Shown piece after piece: positions 1 to 11,654 of a DNA stretch of 64,000 nt. The position numbers were made by a program, and so were the translations under genes. The notes under the pieces were generated by a model that worked only from the letters and a program-made list of their open reading frames with translations, ran no database searches and had not been told where the DNA came from. How positions within the stretch are numbered: the first letter of the stretch is position 1; every line of letters starts with the position of its first letter. Origin of the DNA: Gari tellinella (lineage: Eukaryota > Mollusca > Bivalvia > Cardiida > Psammobiidae); assembly GCA_922989275.2 (NCBI GenBank), contig OV277857.1:49329083-49393082 (forward strand), read 5' to 3'.

Positions 1-7
1 GATTCAT

Positions 8-995
8 GTTGTTCTTTTACCTGTTTTGAATGCGGGAAACGCCTTCAGACGCACCAGAGACAACCTAGAAATAAAATTTTCCCGGGGCAGCATGCCCCCG
101 GACCCCCCTAGTAAGAGTGCTTACACTGATCGGAAGGACCGATGATGGGTAGCCATTAGATATTAAAGGCTGGAAGACAAGCTATAATATTAGAAAGGAA
201 AAATCATTATCATAGAACTAATATGTTGTTGAGTGAAAAATTACATAGATTTATCATAGTATTTTACCTGTTTTAAATGCCGGAAGCGCCCTTAGTATTC
301 ACCAGAGACCATCTAGAAATTAAGATTTCCCGGGGGATCATGGTCCCGGACCCCTGACTCCACCCCGCATTTTATTTTATCTTAGATAAAAACAATTTCT
401 TTTATTTTTTATTCGAATTTCACATGTATTTATGCGGTATTTTACCTGCTTTAATTGTGCAAAATGATTGTGCGAAATGCCCTCAGCACGCACCAGAGAC
501 CATCTATGAACAAAAAAATTCCGGAGGAGCATGTCACCGGGTCACCACCCTCTCTAGTAAGAAGTGCGTTCACCAAATGGTCTAGCTTTGCCCCCGACGT
601 CTACCTTTGCGCCTGACGTGTGCCCCTTAATTGCATTTTGCTTCCTACGGGCCTGCTTTATCATGTTCTCAAAAGGATCGTAAATGCAAATGGTTCTGAT
701 GTAGATCGAATTTTTAACTAGATTTATGTTAGTATTTTACCTGTTTTGAATGCGTGAAACGTCCCCAAGAACGCACCAGAGACCATCTAGGAATTAACAG
801 TTCCCGGGGGAGCATGTCCCCACACACCTCTATTAAGAGTGCGTACACCAAGTGGTCTACCTTCGCCCCCCATGTGTACAAACCCCAACCCATCGGAGTT
901 TGATTCCTACGCGCCAGTAACTTCTTGACTAACACCTATTAGCACCCCCCCCCCCCCCTCTCACCAAGACCCCTAGTAACAGTGTACACATGAAT

Positions 996-1026
<31 letters not shown>

Positions 1027-2078
1027 GGGAGGATATGACTAAAAGACAACATTTCACCATAAAATCATTATTAATAGATTGAATAAAAAATTATTTTGAG
1101 TCAATTTTTTACATAGATTTATGTTAGTATTTGACCTGTTTTGAATGCGCGAAACGCCCCCCAAAACGCACCAGAGACCATCTAGGAATAAAAATTTCCC
1201 GGGGGGGGGGGGGGGGGGGAGCTTGCCGCCAGACCCCAACCCCTAGTAAGAGTGCGTACATCAAGTGGTCTACCTTTGCCCCTCATGTGTGCAAACCCCA
1301 CCCCATCGGAGTTTGCTTCCTACGGACCTGTAACTTTTTGACTAACACCTATTAGTAATAGACAAAATTATTTACAACATAAGGGGGTAATTGCTCAATT
1401 ACGTAAAAAACTTATCTGTGGCTCTGAGGACCCATTGGATCAGGGTCTGCACTGTTTTTAATTGTACCATGTACAGTACTGTAAAAAAAACAATATTTTA
1501 CAGTGGAAACTGAAATTGTTCATTTGATGCTTTTAGGAATAATGGGTTCAGTTTGAATATACTTACAGTGTATGTGACCAGAACTATTGCCCTGTGCAAA
1601 CAATGCAGACCCACATCAGAAGTCTCCTAAATGAGTCCTCTGATCAGGACCAGCCCTGTTTGTCATTTTGTAATAAACTGTATACAATTTTATAAAGTTA
1701 AAAATGGAAAAGTTTGTGTTATTTGGAAGCTGGACTTTTCCATTTTATGTTTCAGGGGAGAAAGACGGTCCGAAGTTTAAATATATATATGTTAACAGTG
1801 TAGTACTGGATCCGGCCCTGTCTAAATATATATTTATGTCAATGACTGTCGGTTTGAAATTAACATCCCTGACTTTGTCGTTGATGTCGTTTTTGGATTT
1901 TCTTAATCATTTTTTGTATAGATTTATGTTACATGTATTTTATCACGAGTTTCGAGGGCGGGAAACGTCCTCAGAACGCACCAGAGACCATCTAGGAATA
2001 ATTTTTTCCCGGGGGAGCATGCCCCCGGACCCCCCTACTCAAAGTGCGTACAATTCCTAATTGGTCTAGCTACGCCCC
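8..2078 (+). repeat. Cluster of six copies of a dispersed repeat with a GC-rich hairpin
   Basis: Six partial copies in the same orientation lie at about 8-116, 242-360, 427-600, 705-935, 1103-1345 and 1918-2075. Each runs from a TTTTACCTGTTTTGAATGCG-like head through CGCACCAGAGACCATCTAGG to a stem (CCGGGGG, loop AGCATG, CCCCCGG) and then AGTAAGAGTGCGTACACC. Some copies contain long C or G runs (945-958, 1009-1030, 1198-1219) that expand the stem region. Two inverted copies recur near 28.3-28.6 kb. There is no coding potential and no clear TIR; the class is unknown. Open frames here only follow the repeat. Confidence 0.8.
1421..1690. repeat. Decayed short-hairpin (family A) remnants
   Basis: Two degraded relatives of the family A hairpin occur: one arm at about 1427-1460 (GATCAGGGTCTGCACTGTTT) and a near-complete copy at about 1608-1665 (AATGCAGACCCACATCAGA to CCTCTGATCAGGACCAGCC). 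They lie between copies of the GC-hairpin repeat. No gene is visible in 1346-1917. Confidence 0.6.
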
Positions 2079-2388
2079 TGCTAACATCTATTTTGTAGTT
2101 TGTATAAAATACAAACCCGACTGTACAAAATATAAATGTGACTTGGTCATGACCATACAATGCTATTTTTAGAATTGACTTTCTGCTTTGTTCAAAGCAA
2201 ACACCCGCTTTACATTTCATGAAATTGGCAAATTAATCCTACAGATCAGAATGAAATTCCTCAAACCGTCACAAGCAAAGAACTGCATCCGAAAATCCAA
2301 CTGAAATCATCTGTTTTCAATAAACTTGAACACAGATATAAACCGAAAGTTGCGGATTGACGACCGACATTGACATTTCTCCAGAGTA

Positions 2389-2620
2389 GTGGAGAATACG
2401 TTATTCTTTCCCGTTTAAACGAACCGCAAAACACTAAAACATAGAAAAGTGCAACTTTTGGACAATTCTGATAATTCATGTTTATATTGGTGACAAACAG
2501 TTTGGAGCCTGATCAGACGCCGGGTTACCCAGCGTCTGATCTGGCTCCAAACTGTTTGCAATAGAAATAATAGTTTTAGCGTAAACGCGTTTATGGGGAA
2601 AGAATAACGTTTTCTCCACT
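2389..2620. repeat. Nested fold-back with a family A hairpin at its centre
   Basis: Outer arms of about 25 bp (GTGGAGAATACGTTATTCTT at 2389-2414, its inverse at 2595-2620) flank a nearly perfect 65-bp hairpin at 2494-2558 that starts CAAACAGTTTGGAGCCTGAT and ends with the inverse. This is the best-preserved family A hairpin. Relatives lie at 10625, 10924, 17926, 26814, 28142, 38345 and 63878. The 300 bp before it show no gene. Confidence 0.75.
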
Positions 2621-2652
2621 GTATGTAGCCAGTTTGACAGACAGGTGCTTGC

Positions 2653-2903
2653 TTAACCCATTACCCCATAAATACACCTTTTTACGCCTTTCATTTATTC
2701 ATCCACTAAAGAATTAATTCCAATTTTTACAGCCATGAATATGTATCATAAGAAATGTTTTCTATTTCCTAGCAGACTGTAGCTTATAGCAGGCTGAAAG
2801 TAAAGCAGAATGTGCCTTAAGGCACATTCTGCTTTACTTTCAACCTGCTTTAAGTGGTCACGTGTCTTCAATACTAGAAACAGACTGTGGGGTAATAGGT
2901 TAA
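2653..2903. mobile_element. MITE with TTAACCCATTACCCCATA termini and an internal hairpin (family B)
   Basis: A 251-bp element begins TTAACCCATTACCCCATA and ends with the inverse (GGGGTAATAGGTTAA). It carries an asymmetrically placed hairpin near 2790-2857, whose arms read AAGCAGGCTGAAAGTAAAGC and its complement with a single mismatch. Other members lie at 17150, 19297, 28690, 30884 and 33122, plus a lone end at 57567. It is non-autonomous and no transposase is seen. TTAA at both outer ends may be part of the target duplication. Confidence 0.8.
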
Positions 2904-2962
2904 GCAGACTGAAGTAAAGCAGATAGTTCCTGAAAGAGCTTTTCTGCTTTACATGTGCTTGC
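2904..2962. repeat. Extra family B hairpin abutting the MITE
   Basis: An imperfect stem (GCAGACTGAAGTAAAGCAGA, inverse ending at 2962) directly follows the MITE end with no spacer, as though the hairpin module had been duplicated at the border. Confidence 0.55.
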
Positions 2963-3000
2963 TTTAAACATCCATCTGCCCAGATGCAAGGCAGGGGCCC

Positions 3001-3202
3001 GTTTCATAAACATTGTTGTCGTAAGTCAAAACTTTAAAATACATTTAATTTCTGATTTCTCTATTTAATCCTGTCTTGTGACATTTTCAAGACGATTCCA
3101 AAAAGATGTTACAAGACAGGATTAGATTGAGAAATAAATAATAATTGAGACTTTTATAATCTGACTTACGACAACATTCGTCGTACAAAGTTTTATAAAA
3201 CG
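3001..3202. mobile_element. 202-bp fold-back MITE
   Basis: The element is almost entirely one imperfect palindrome. The outer arms read GTTTCATAAACATTGTTGTC and GTTGTCGTAAGTC; the inverse (GACTTACGACAAC, then GTTTTATAAAAC) closes at 3202. The inner arms contain AATCCTGTCTTGT and ACAAGACAGGATT around a loop near 3095. No coding content and no obvious target duplication. Confidence 0.75.
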
Positions 3203-3344
3203 ACTCAAGGTTTCCAATGACTCTTTATCAGGATAATACTTGTAGAAGTATGAAAAGGTACATGCATTAAATTTGTAATAGGAATAATTTAAAAAAAACT
3301 GTCAACATGTGCATCTATGTGTGAAATGGTTAAAGTGGTTGCTT

Positions 3345-3976
3345 ACAGCAAGATAAAAGTAAAGCAGAAATCTCCTGTGGCAGCTTTTGATTAACTGCTT
3401 TACTTTTATCCTGCTTTAAGGTGGTCTCAGCTTCTTTAACCATTTGAACCCTATTGGTGTATCTATGGGTCCTTTGAAACAGTGTACCTGTGAAGACTTA
3501 GTAACATTAACCCTTTACCTGATAGCCTATTTCTAGTATTGAAAATAGGTGACTACTTAAAGAGGCTCGCAACCGGATCAAGCATTAAATATAGTAATTT
3601 GTAAATATAGGTCAAATGCTTATATAAATGGGCAAAATTTAGTTTAGGATAATAAATTCTACAGCAAGATAAAAGTAAAGCAGAAATCTCCTGTGGCAGC
3701 TTTTGATTAACTGCTTTACTTTTATCCTGCTTTAAGGTGGTCTCAGCTTCTTTAACCATTTGAACCCTATTGGTGTATCTATGGGTCCTTTGAAACAGTG
3801 TACCTGTGAAGACTTAGTAACATTAACCCTTTACCTGATAGCCTATTTCTAGTATTGAAAATAGGTGACTACTTAAAGAGGCTCGCAACCGGATCAAGCA
3901 TTAAATATAGTAATTTGTAAATATAGGTCAAATGCTTATATAAATGGGCAAAATTTAGTTTAGGATAATAAATTCT
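3345..3976 (+). repeat. Perfect tandem duplication, 2 x 316 bp
   Basis: Positions 3345-3660 are repeated at 3661-3976; reading both copies I find no difference. Each copy holds a family B hairpin (GCAAGATAAAAGTAAAGCAG and its inverse), the left end of a TTAACCC-type MITE and the first 100 bp of the TTAA element at 3877. Identity this high in decayed repeat DNA implies a very recent duplication or an assembly duplication. Confidence 0.9.
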
Positions 3977-4398
3977 GTTAAAAATGCATTTCCAAAAAAA
4001 AAAGAAGAGGCTCTGGTGGGATTCGAACCCGTGACCATCCATGCGGAGACAAAAGTGAAAAATGAGGCATCGCCTCTACGCCCTCGGCTACGGACGCTCT
4101 CTATATATATGGTAGCGAATTAACGTACTTCAATGATAGCTATTAATAGAACATTATTCGGCTCGGGTTTATGTCTGACCCCGTGTAGAGAAGCAACAAC
4201 AACAACTATACCGTTAGCTAACGCTATGGAAAAACGATGGAAAATATCTAAAAAACTAAGATTCGGTGACGATTCTTGAGACGTTTTTTGGACTGATCAT
4301 ATGTTTTTAATGTCAAAAGCCAAATAATGCCACAAATTTGCTTTTATTTGAGTATTTTATTTTATTTTGACAAGAACACCATCCGGTTGCGAGTCCCT
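3877..4398. mobile_element. TTAA-flanked TIR element with a tRNA-like core (copy 1)
   Basis: The 522-bp element is bounded by TTAA at 3873-3876 and 4399-4402. Its TIRs are AGAGGCTCGCAACCGGAT and, inverted, AGGGACTCGCAACCGGAT. With the element and one TTAA removed, the flanks join as the usual family B MITE string CTTAAAGCAGGTTGAAAG, which supports TTAA as the target duplication. TTAA targeting is a piggyBac trait; no transposase is present, so the assignment is tentative. A second copy lies at 45681-46216. Confidence 0.8.
4008..4099 (-). other. tRNA-like segment (possible internal Pol III promoter)
   Basis: On the minus strand an A-box-like stretch (TAGCCGAGGGCGTAGAGGCG, complement of 4070-4090) is followed about 45 nt later by a canonical B box GGTTCGAATCC (complement of 4019-4029), with a long Ser/Leu-like variable region between. 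Stem pairing is too poor for a working tRNA. It reads as a tRNA-derived module inside the TTAA element. Confidence is moderate for the boxes, low for activity. Confidence 0.55.
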
Positions 4399-4950
4399 TT
4401 AAAGCAGGTTGAAAGTAAAGCAGAATTATAGTCACTCGGAACACCTCAGAGTTCTTGGCATACGTTCTAGGAAATACAGAAACTTCACGAAGGAAAATTG
4501 ACGCGTCGAAGGAGGGGCTTATGTAGCTAAGACACGCCCTCGTGACTCATTTGTTACTTTCTATATTGTCCGTTGTACATTGGCGAATATCCGAAGTTCA
4601 TTGTATGGTGTCTGTTTGCAAAAGGTGAAACGTCTTTCGCAAAGCGTACTTTCAATTCTTCCAGGCGGAAAATGTTTATTTCAAATGTTGGTTGTATGTA
4701 GTTCTGTCTTAGAAAGTAACATTAAATCGTGGATTTTGGTTCCCTTGTTAACAGCTTTACATGAAAGAATTGCAAGTGTTTAAAGTATAAACTATAAATA
4801 CCTTTTTATGGAATACAGTATACACATGTAAACAGACATTTACATGTTAAGTTTGCATGATTCTAAACGACATTTATACAAATACATATCGTTTTTGGCC
4901 AAACAATAATTGAAAACTGGGTGATTGCATGTCTGGATTTTTGGCAACGA

Positions 4951-6718
4951 ATGCGCTCCATAGAACTCATCGGTCATTCCAGAGAAATCCTCTATGGTGA
5001 AAATTTGCAAATATCGAACCCCAGTAGATCTATGCAATATGGCCAACAAATGCAAAATCTCCAGAATTTAAGCAACATCCGACCGAATTCGGAATGGGAT
5101 CAGTCATTTATGCAGAATGCTAACACCATTCAACATAGCAATGGGCAAGCGAATCAACAATATTCTACAAGTAATCAAAATGTGCCATATAAACAATGCG
5201 CTACACAAAGTCAACAGTATGGTGATCCAAACGGGCCATATATACCGAGCGCTATACAAACGTTTAACGGAACCGGGGCCGACACAAGCATGCCACCATG
5301 GGCAATTGGTCTTTGTCAACAAATGAGCAATATACAGCTTATGCTTAACGGTAATTCAAAACGGTGGCAAACTATTGAAAGTAATATTGCAATGCAGAGC
5401 GAGAAATTAAACAAAGTGGATAAACAGTTATCAGAAATGTCCAATATTAGACAAGAATTGGTTAAAACAAATACGAAAATATTCCAGGTAGAAAATGAAG
5501 TTGTGCACTTAAAATCTAAAATCACAGACTTTGATGAGACAATACATCAGTACAGTGACATGTACGACGACATAACATCAAACAATAGTGACACGGACAA
5601 GAAGCTTCGTGCCATGGACGCACGCATACGGCAATTGGAATACAAACATGACAATCTGATTGAAAATATAAAGGAAACAAATGACAAACTAACCGATGCA
5701 CGATGGCGCAGCATGCGAGAAAACCTTCTATTTTTTGGTATTCAAGAGGCTGAGAATTTCCGGGGAAATGGTGAGAATTGTGAAGAAAAAAATCAAAGAA
5801 TTTATTAGAAATGAGATGGGTATTGGCAAAGAAGTACTTATTGACCGTGCACATCGGTTAGGTCGCTTCAACCACAGAAACGCACGACCTAGACCTATTG
5901 TTGTGAAATTTACTTTTTTCAAAGACAGAGAACTAATTAGACTAAATACCCCACAAGTTTTAATTGGGACAGGATTTGGGATATCAGAGCAGTTTCCTCC
6001 TGAAATAGAAGAAAAACGCAAACCACTGTACCATATAGCAAAACGGGCGCGTGAAAACAAAGACAATAAGGTGAAAATGGTGAGAGACAAATTATACATT
6101 AATGGTGAGTTGTACAAACCAACAATGCAAGGTGAGCAATTTCGTGGAAACATTCGCGGGGACACACAGAGAATACCATACCGTGAATCTTACAATCAAA
6201 CAAATACAGACGCTTGGCGAAGGAATACATTCAACAGAACAATGCAACCACGTAATCCAAATATCGTGAGAAATGAGAGAACATATACACGTAAAACAAT
6301 GAACGATACGGTTAACGCTAACAGAGTGGACAGTATCTCAACATACAACAGATATTCTGCTCTAGGAGAAAGTACTCCAGTTAGTCAACGAGTCACTTAT
6401 GGCGGAAAGAAAAAGGCCACTTCTCCACTTGAGGAAGGTGCGACATTCAAGAAGCAACACGTTGAGCAAAACACAGACGCTGATGAAACATTAATGGAAA
6501 CTGAATTATTTTCGCAACAAACTATCACCCAAGAGTCGCCCTCTCTACTCGCGAACATCCTTGTTGATCCACCATCTACAAACATGACACTTCAACATTC
6601 ACCTGTTATAACAATGCATGTTTCCCAGCAACAAAGGGAAGCGCCAATTGATGGTGAGGGTGATGTAGCTAAACGTTCATCAGTCTCAGGTCAGTTGGAC
6701 GGAGAAAACAGCGCCTAG
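4951..6718 (+). pseudogene. LINE ORF1: RNA-binding coiled-coil protein, one frameshift
   Basis: The predicted ORF1 protein would coat the element RNA and help form the retrotransposition particle. I take the ATG at 4951; another in frame lies at 5032. The first 150 residues are Gln/Asn-rich. A long coiled coil follows (about residues 155-250, heptads around NKVDKQLSEMSNIRQELV), then an RRM-like block starting RENLLFFGI, then a basic C-terminal domain (IDRAHRLGRF, PIVVKFTFFKDRE). The tail is disordered. The frame shifts by one base in an A7 run at about 5785-5791, consistent with one extra A, and continues open to the TAG at 6716-6718. This order is typical of transposase_22/L1-type ORF1 proteins. 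Confidence 0.85.
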
Positions 6719-9700
6719 CGGTTATTGGGAGACGGCTATTGTGCCACATATAGTAGTAATGGTCATGCCAATGAACAGATTTCTGTAAATAGTAATAATA
6801 TAAAAAATTTGTCGTTAAATGTTTGTGGGATTTTATCGAAACTTAATTGCCCAGAATTTATATCTTATATTAGCAAGTATGATATAGTAGGCTTACAGGA
6901 GATTAAAACTGATGACACTGATCAGATATGTGTTCCGGGCTTTGAAGTTCACATGTTCAGTAGGAAAAAACTGTCGAATTATCGTTCAGGAGGGATGGCT
7001 CTACTTGTACGAGAACATTTAGCACCTTATGTCCAAATTGATACAAGTAATAAGTGTAAATTAGTAACATTTTTTACTATTTCAAAAGAAATATACGGCA
7101 GTCAGAACAGCATTTGCGACGAAGATCTAAAGTGTGGATTGGTCTATGTACCACCAATTGGCTCCAAATATTCGCATCCCGATCCTTTTTTTGAAATTCA
7201 GGTTGAAATGATAAGGTACTTTTCTAGTAGCAAACATTGTTTATTGTTTGGTGATTGGAACTCAAGATGTGGAATTTTAAAAGATTATATCGAGATTGAT
7301 GAAGTTATCTCTGAACTATATGACTTACAAACATTACAAAATGAAGAGAATATAATATTTCGAAATTTTTCAATGTACAATGTACCGTTGGATAGAAATG
7401 TTAAAGATAATACTACAAACAATTATGGCAATCAATTTATTGATTTATGTAAGAATAATAATATGTTTCTTTGGAATGGTAGAATCAAAAATGCGTTTTA
7501 CCATCCTAAATTGACATGCAAGGATGCTAGCACAGTTGACTATTTTTTATCCTCTTCATTTGTGTTTGAAAATATCTTAGATTTCAACATTGATGATATT
7601 TGTTCTCTCTATTCTGATGTTCACTGTCCATTGTATGCAGTTTTGAAAACTAAAGGTTGTTTACCTGAAACCAAAGTTAAAAATGATGTTCAAAAACCAG
7701 ATAAAATTAAGCTGTGGGACACGAACAAAACAGAGTTATTTTTAGAAAATATTGATCTAGCAAAGGTATCTGATATTGAAATGAAACTGGACAGAATGGT
7801 GGAGGCTAGTACTGTCTTACAAACCGACATGGACGATATAGTATCCAGCATTGCGTCTGTATTTAGAAATTCTTCTAAAGAATCATTTGGCACTGTTAAG
7901 CAGCGACTAAATGATAATAAAGCCCAAAAGAGAAATAAATACCCCTGGTTTGATAGATCATGCCAACATATAAGAAATATATATCATAAAACAAGACAAG
8001 CATACAATAAACATAAAACACTTTACTTTAAAGAGCTTTTAAAATCCATAAGTAAAGAATATAAAAACACATTAAAACATGCAAGAAATAACTTTGATTC
8101 TGCTAAGATAGACACATTACGTAAATTGAAAAACGCGGACTCCCGGCATTATTGGAAAGTAATTAATTGTAAAAATGACCAATCAAAACCTGCAGCACCT
8201 TTAAATGATTTTTTTTCAATTCTTTAAATCAATAAATGAAAATCACCAGAACGAAAATGAAAACGAAAACGATAATGAAATAGAACATACTGCACTAAAT
8301 GAAGACATAAATGGTCCAATAACAGAACAAGAAATCATTAAAGCGGTTAAAAGTGTAAAAACTAATAAAGCACCAGGCGTTGATGAAATTATAAATGAAC
8401 AAATAAAATACTCAATAAATACCATGGTTTCTGTTTACATAAAACTCTTCAATACAGTTTTTAATACGGGTATAATACCTCAAGAATGGACAATCGGAAT
8501 TATCAAACCGATTTACAAAAATAAAGGTGACCCTAACAAACCTGAAAGTTATCGCCCGATATCACTCCTGAGCTGTCTCGGGAAATTATATACATGTATT
8601 CTAAACAATAGACTAAATGAATTTGCCGAGAAAACAAATTTGATACATGAGACACAGGCAGGGTTTAGAAAGAACTTTTCAACCATAGACAATGTTTTTA
8701 TTCTAAAACACTTAATTGATCTTGTTCTTTCAAGTAAGAAAAAGTTTTACTGCTGTTTTGTCGATTTTAAACAAGCCTTCGATTCAGTTTGGCGAGTAGG
8801 TCTATGGCAAAAACTAAGAAAAGAACATATCAATGGAAAATGTTTTGACATTATCAAAAGCATGTACAACAATATTAAATCAAAAGTTATGACTGCAGAA
8901 GGATCTACCCCGTTCTTTGACTGCCTTGTAGGAGTAAGACAGGGAGAAAATTTATCCCCTTTTTTGTTTTCTATTTTCCTAAATGACCTTGAACAATAAT
9001 TAAGTGATAAAGTACATGGCATAGCTAGTGATATAGATGTAGATGGAGTACGCATATACCTAAAGCTTTTTGTATTATTATATGCCGACGATACGATAAT
9101 TTTTAGTGATAACGAGCAGGATCTACAGAATGCTCTGGACAGATTTAAGGAATACTGCGATTTATGGAAACTTAATATTAATGAAAATAAAACGAAAATT
9201 TTGCTCTTTGGTAAGGGGTCTGCTAAATGTAACTGTTCATTCAAAATAGGTACATATGTTATTGAACTTGTAAATGAATATAAATATTTAGGTTTATTGT
9301 TTACAAAAAGTGGGAGTTTTCATAAAACAAAATTGCAAATTGCTGCTCAAGCTAGTAAGGCAATGTTTGCATTAATTAGACTGATTAAAGTATTGTCACT
9401 TCCATATGATATACAAATAGACCTTTTCGAAAAAACAATAAAACCAATACTCTTGTATGGGTGTGAACTCTGGGGGTTTGGAAACTGTCAAATGCTAGAG
9501 AAGGTGCAACTTAAGTTTTACAAATACATTTTTAATTTGAAAGCATCTACACCATCATATATGATATACGGAGAAACCGGTGTTACTCCGTTAATACTTA
9601 ATATTAAAAACAGGGTTATTGCATATTGGACCCGACTTATTGAAAATTTATCTACAAATCAAAGTACAAAATTAGCATCAAAACTTTATGTCACAATATT

Positions 9701-10256
9701 CACACTACATTCCAAAAATAAAATTAAATCACAGTGGCTAGAAAATACTAAACAGTATCTTTGTAATACTGGCTTTTCTGGAATCTGGTACAGTCAAAGC
9801 TTTGTTAGTTCCAAATGGCTTATAAAAGCATCTTATCAAAAACTTAAAGATATCTTTATACAAAACTGGCACTCAGACCTTAACCAAACATCGGATTCCA
9901 GTATTTATAAATACATAAAACAAAACTTTGGCCGCAGTTGTTATTTAGACAAGTTGCCTAATTATTTTGGTAAAAATATTATTAAACACTTCACCCGAAA
10001 GCATCGACTTCCTATTGAAACAGGCCGCTGGCATAATATACCTTACATTGAGCGGAAATGTATATATTGTACAGATATCGGAGATGAGTATCACTATTTA
10101 CTTGTTTGTCCAACGTTTAATAACTTAAGATTGAAATATATTGATTATCAAACTAGAACGAGACCAAGTAAACGAAAATTAATGGAACTAATAATGCATA
10201 CGTGTACTAATATTGAAAAACTAAAAATTCTAAGTATATTTTGCAGCAAAAATTAA
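6719..10256 (+). pseudogene. LINE ORF2: endonuclease-reverse transcriptase, one frameshift and one stop
   Basis: It nicks target DNA and copies the element RNA in place. The endonuclease domain (about 6800-7660) shows SLNVCG, GLQEIKTDD, LFGDWNSRCG, STVDYFLSS and SDVHCPL. Reverse transcriptase motifs follow: PISLLSCLGKLY, FVDFKQAFDSVWR (motif A), GVRQGENLSPFLFS (motif B) and LYADDTIIFS (motif C, catalytic YADD). A C-terminal CIYC-x9-H-x4-C knuckle lies near 10060-10110. Breaks: a T8 run at about 8209-8216 with one T too many shifts the frame, and an in-frame TAA sits at 8997-8999 between motifs B and C. No ATG occurs near the start; the frame is continuous with ORF1 across a single TAG. Not functional as it stands. 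Confidence 0.92.
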
Positions 10257-10510
10257 GCAAACCTTTAAGGACTAGATCTATAGATTCTAAAATATTTTTA
10301 AATGTTTTCTAAAATTCATATCTGGCCCCATGCTTGTGAAGCGTTTAATTTGAGTCTGGGATCGTTCTCGGGTCTTTGGTTGGTCAGATGTGAGCAGAAT
10401 GCTCAAGTCTGACAAATCATGGGGTTGGGGCCGTCTCGGGATTGTCTCGGATGCTTTATAGGCGTGTACCCAGTACATGTAAATGATTTAATACTAATTG
10501 TTTGAAATAT

Positions 10511-11108
10511 ACATGCTTCAACTCATTTACCCCTGAAACTTTTCATCGAAAATTCCAATTCCAAGATAAGTCTAGTCATTTTTGACTATTTATGGTTGTT
10601 TTTAACAATTAATTTTCAAAATGACAAACAGTGTAGACCCTGATCAGAGAGCTCTTTAATGAGCCCTTTGATCAGGGTCTGCACTGTTTGCACAGGACAC
10701 GTGTAATCCTCATAGGTACACTGTTTGTAAACGACGAGTATACTCGTCGTCAGGGTTGAATGTGTTAATAATCATATGTTGTGCAGTTTCCTGGTAATTT
10801 GGCGCTATACATGCTTTAAGTCATTTACCCCTGAAACTTTTCATCGAAAATTCCAATTTCAAAATAAGTCTAGTCAATTGTTGACTTTTTTATGGTTGTT
10901 TTCAATAATAAATTTTAAAATGACAAACAGTGTAGACCCTAATCAGAAGGCTCCTTAAGGAGCCTTCTGATCAGGGTCGACACTGTTTGCACAGGACAAA
11001 TGTAATCCGCATAGGTACTCTGTTTGTAAATGACGAGTATTCTCGTCGCCAGGGTTGAATGTGTTAATAATCGTTTGTTGTGCGGTTTTCTGGTTATTGG
11101 CGCTGTGA
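10511..11108 (+). repeat. Tandem pair of a ~298-bp unit, each with a family A hairpin
   Basis: Units at 10511-10808 and 10809-11108 share long stretches (for example TCATTTACCCCTGAAACTTT and AAATGACAAACAGTGTAGAC). Each holds a 66-bp hairpin, at 10625-10690 and 10924-10989, followed by GCACAGGACA and a (T)GACGAGTAT-TCTCGTC stem. The hairpins differ in loop and in several stem positions but each remains self-complementary. Confidence 0.85.
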
Positions 11109-11645
11109 CACAGCCGGCGGGTTTTATGTGGGACAAAATATGGAATTGGCTGTTGTTGTGTATTCAGCGCTAGGTGGCCTGAAAACTGCACCATACACTA
11201 AATTCTAGATTAGATTATGACGTCGTTTTTTAAATACAAATTACGTAACATTTACGTCATAATTATGGAATGTATAAACAGAGCTCCAGGTTGAATAGGG
11301 GGAGTAACTCAAAACGAGTAAAGTCTTTATTTCTGCATTAAACCATGTGGTGTCACTACTCATTAGAATCGACTCTCCGAGACGATTCAGGTGGGTGGTT
11401 ACATCAAGGGATTTGGTGCTGAAATGTGTATGAATGTTGGATTTGTTCAGTTTACTTCCTCTTATCTGGAGCCCTGGTATAAAACTATGTGTAGCCGTTT
11501 TCCCTTATATTGTTTACTTTTGTTGTTCAATGTTACTTTGAGTTATAATTATAATGCTAATGTTTCTCACTATCCGTGGGACTTATGCATATGTAATAAA
11601 AGTTGAAAAGTTGAAGATACATGTACATTTAGGAATAAATACGCT
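11109..11645. other. Unassigned spacer before the large fold-back element
   Basis: No gene or named repeat is recognised. It contains CRE-like strings (ATGACGTCG near 11218, TTACGTCATA near 11253) and a 71-codon open frame at 11391-11606 without family features. The last bases carry the left copy of the 9-bp target duplication. Confidence 0.4.
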
Positions 11646-11654
11646 GGTCAAGAC
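11646..11654 (+). repeat. Left 9-bp target-site duplication (GGTCAAGAC)
   Basis: GGTCAAGAC directly precedes the terminal AGGTGTGTGAAG. The identical 9-mer directly follows the opposite terminus at 21756-21764. Confidence 0.9.

Larger units (their letters stand above)
4426..10500 (+). mobile_element. Non-LTR retrotransposon (LINE) with two ORFs, nearly full length
   Basis: The element appears to start where a family B hairpin arm is cut (about 4426). It has a roughly 500-bp 5' leader, a coiled-coil ORF1, an ORF2 with apurinic-type endonuclease and reverse transcriptase, a C-terminal Cys/His motif, and a 3' tail ending before the repeat at 10511. The exact 3' end and target duplication are not clear. 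Damage is slight: one frameshift in ORF1, one frameshift and one nonsense codon in ORF2. The element is therefore young. The domain order fits L1/Tx1- or CR1/jockey-like clades; I cannot decide between them without a tree. Confidence 0.9.

Noticed and set aside
4019..4090. Functional tRNA gene
   Set aside because: A and B boxes are present, but acceptor and anticodon stems do not pair and the segment lies inside a TIR element with a second divergent copy.
5104..6165. Minus-strand open frames opposite LINE ORF1
   Set aside because: They are shadows of a clear plus-strand ORF with recognised domains.
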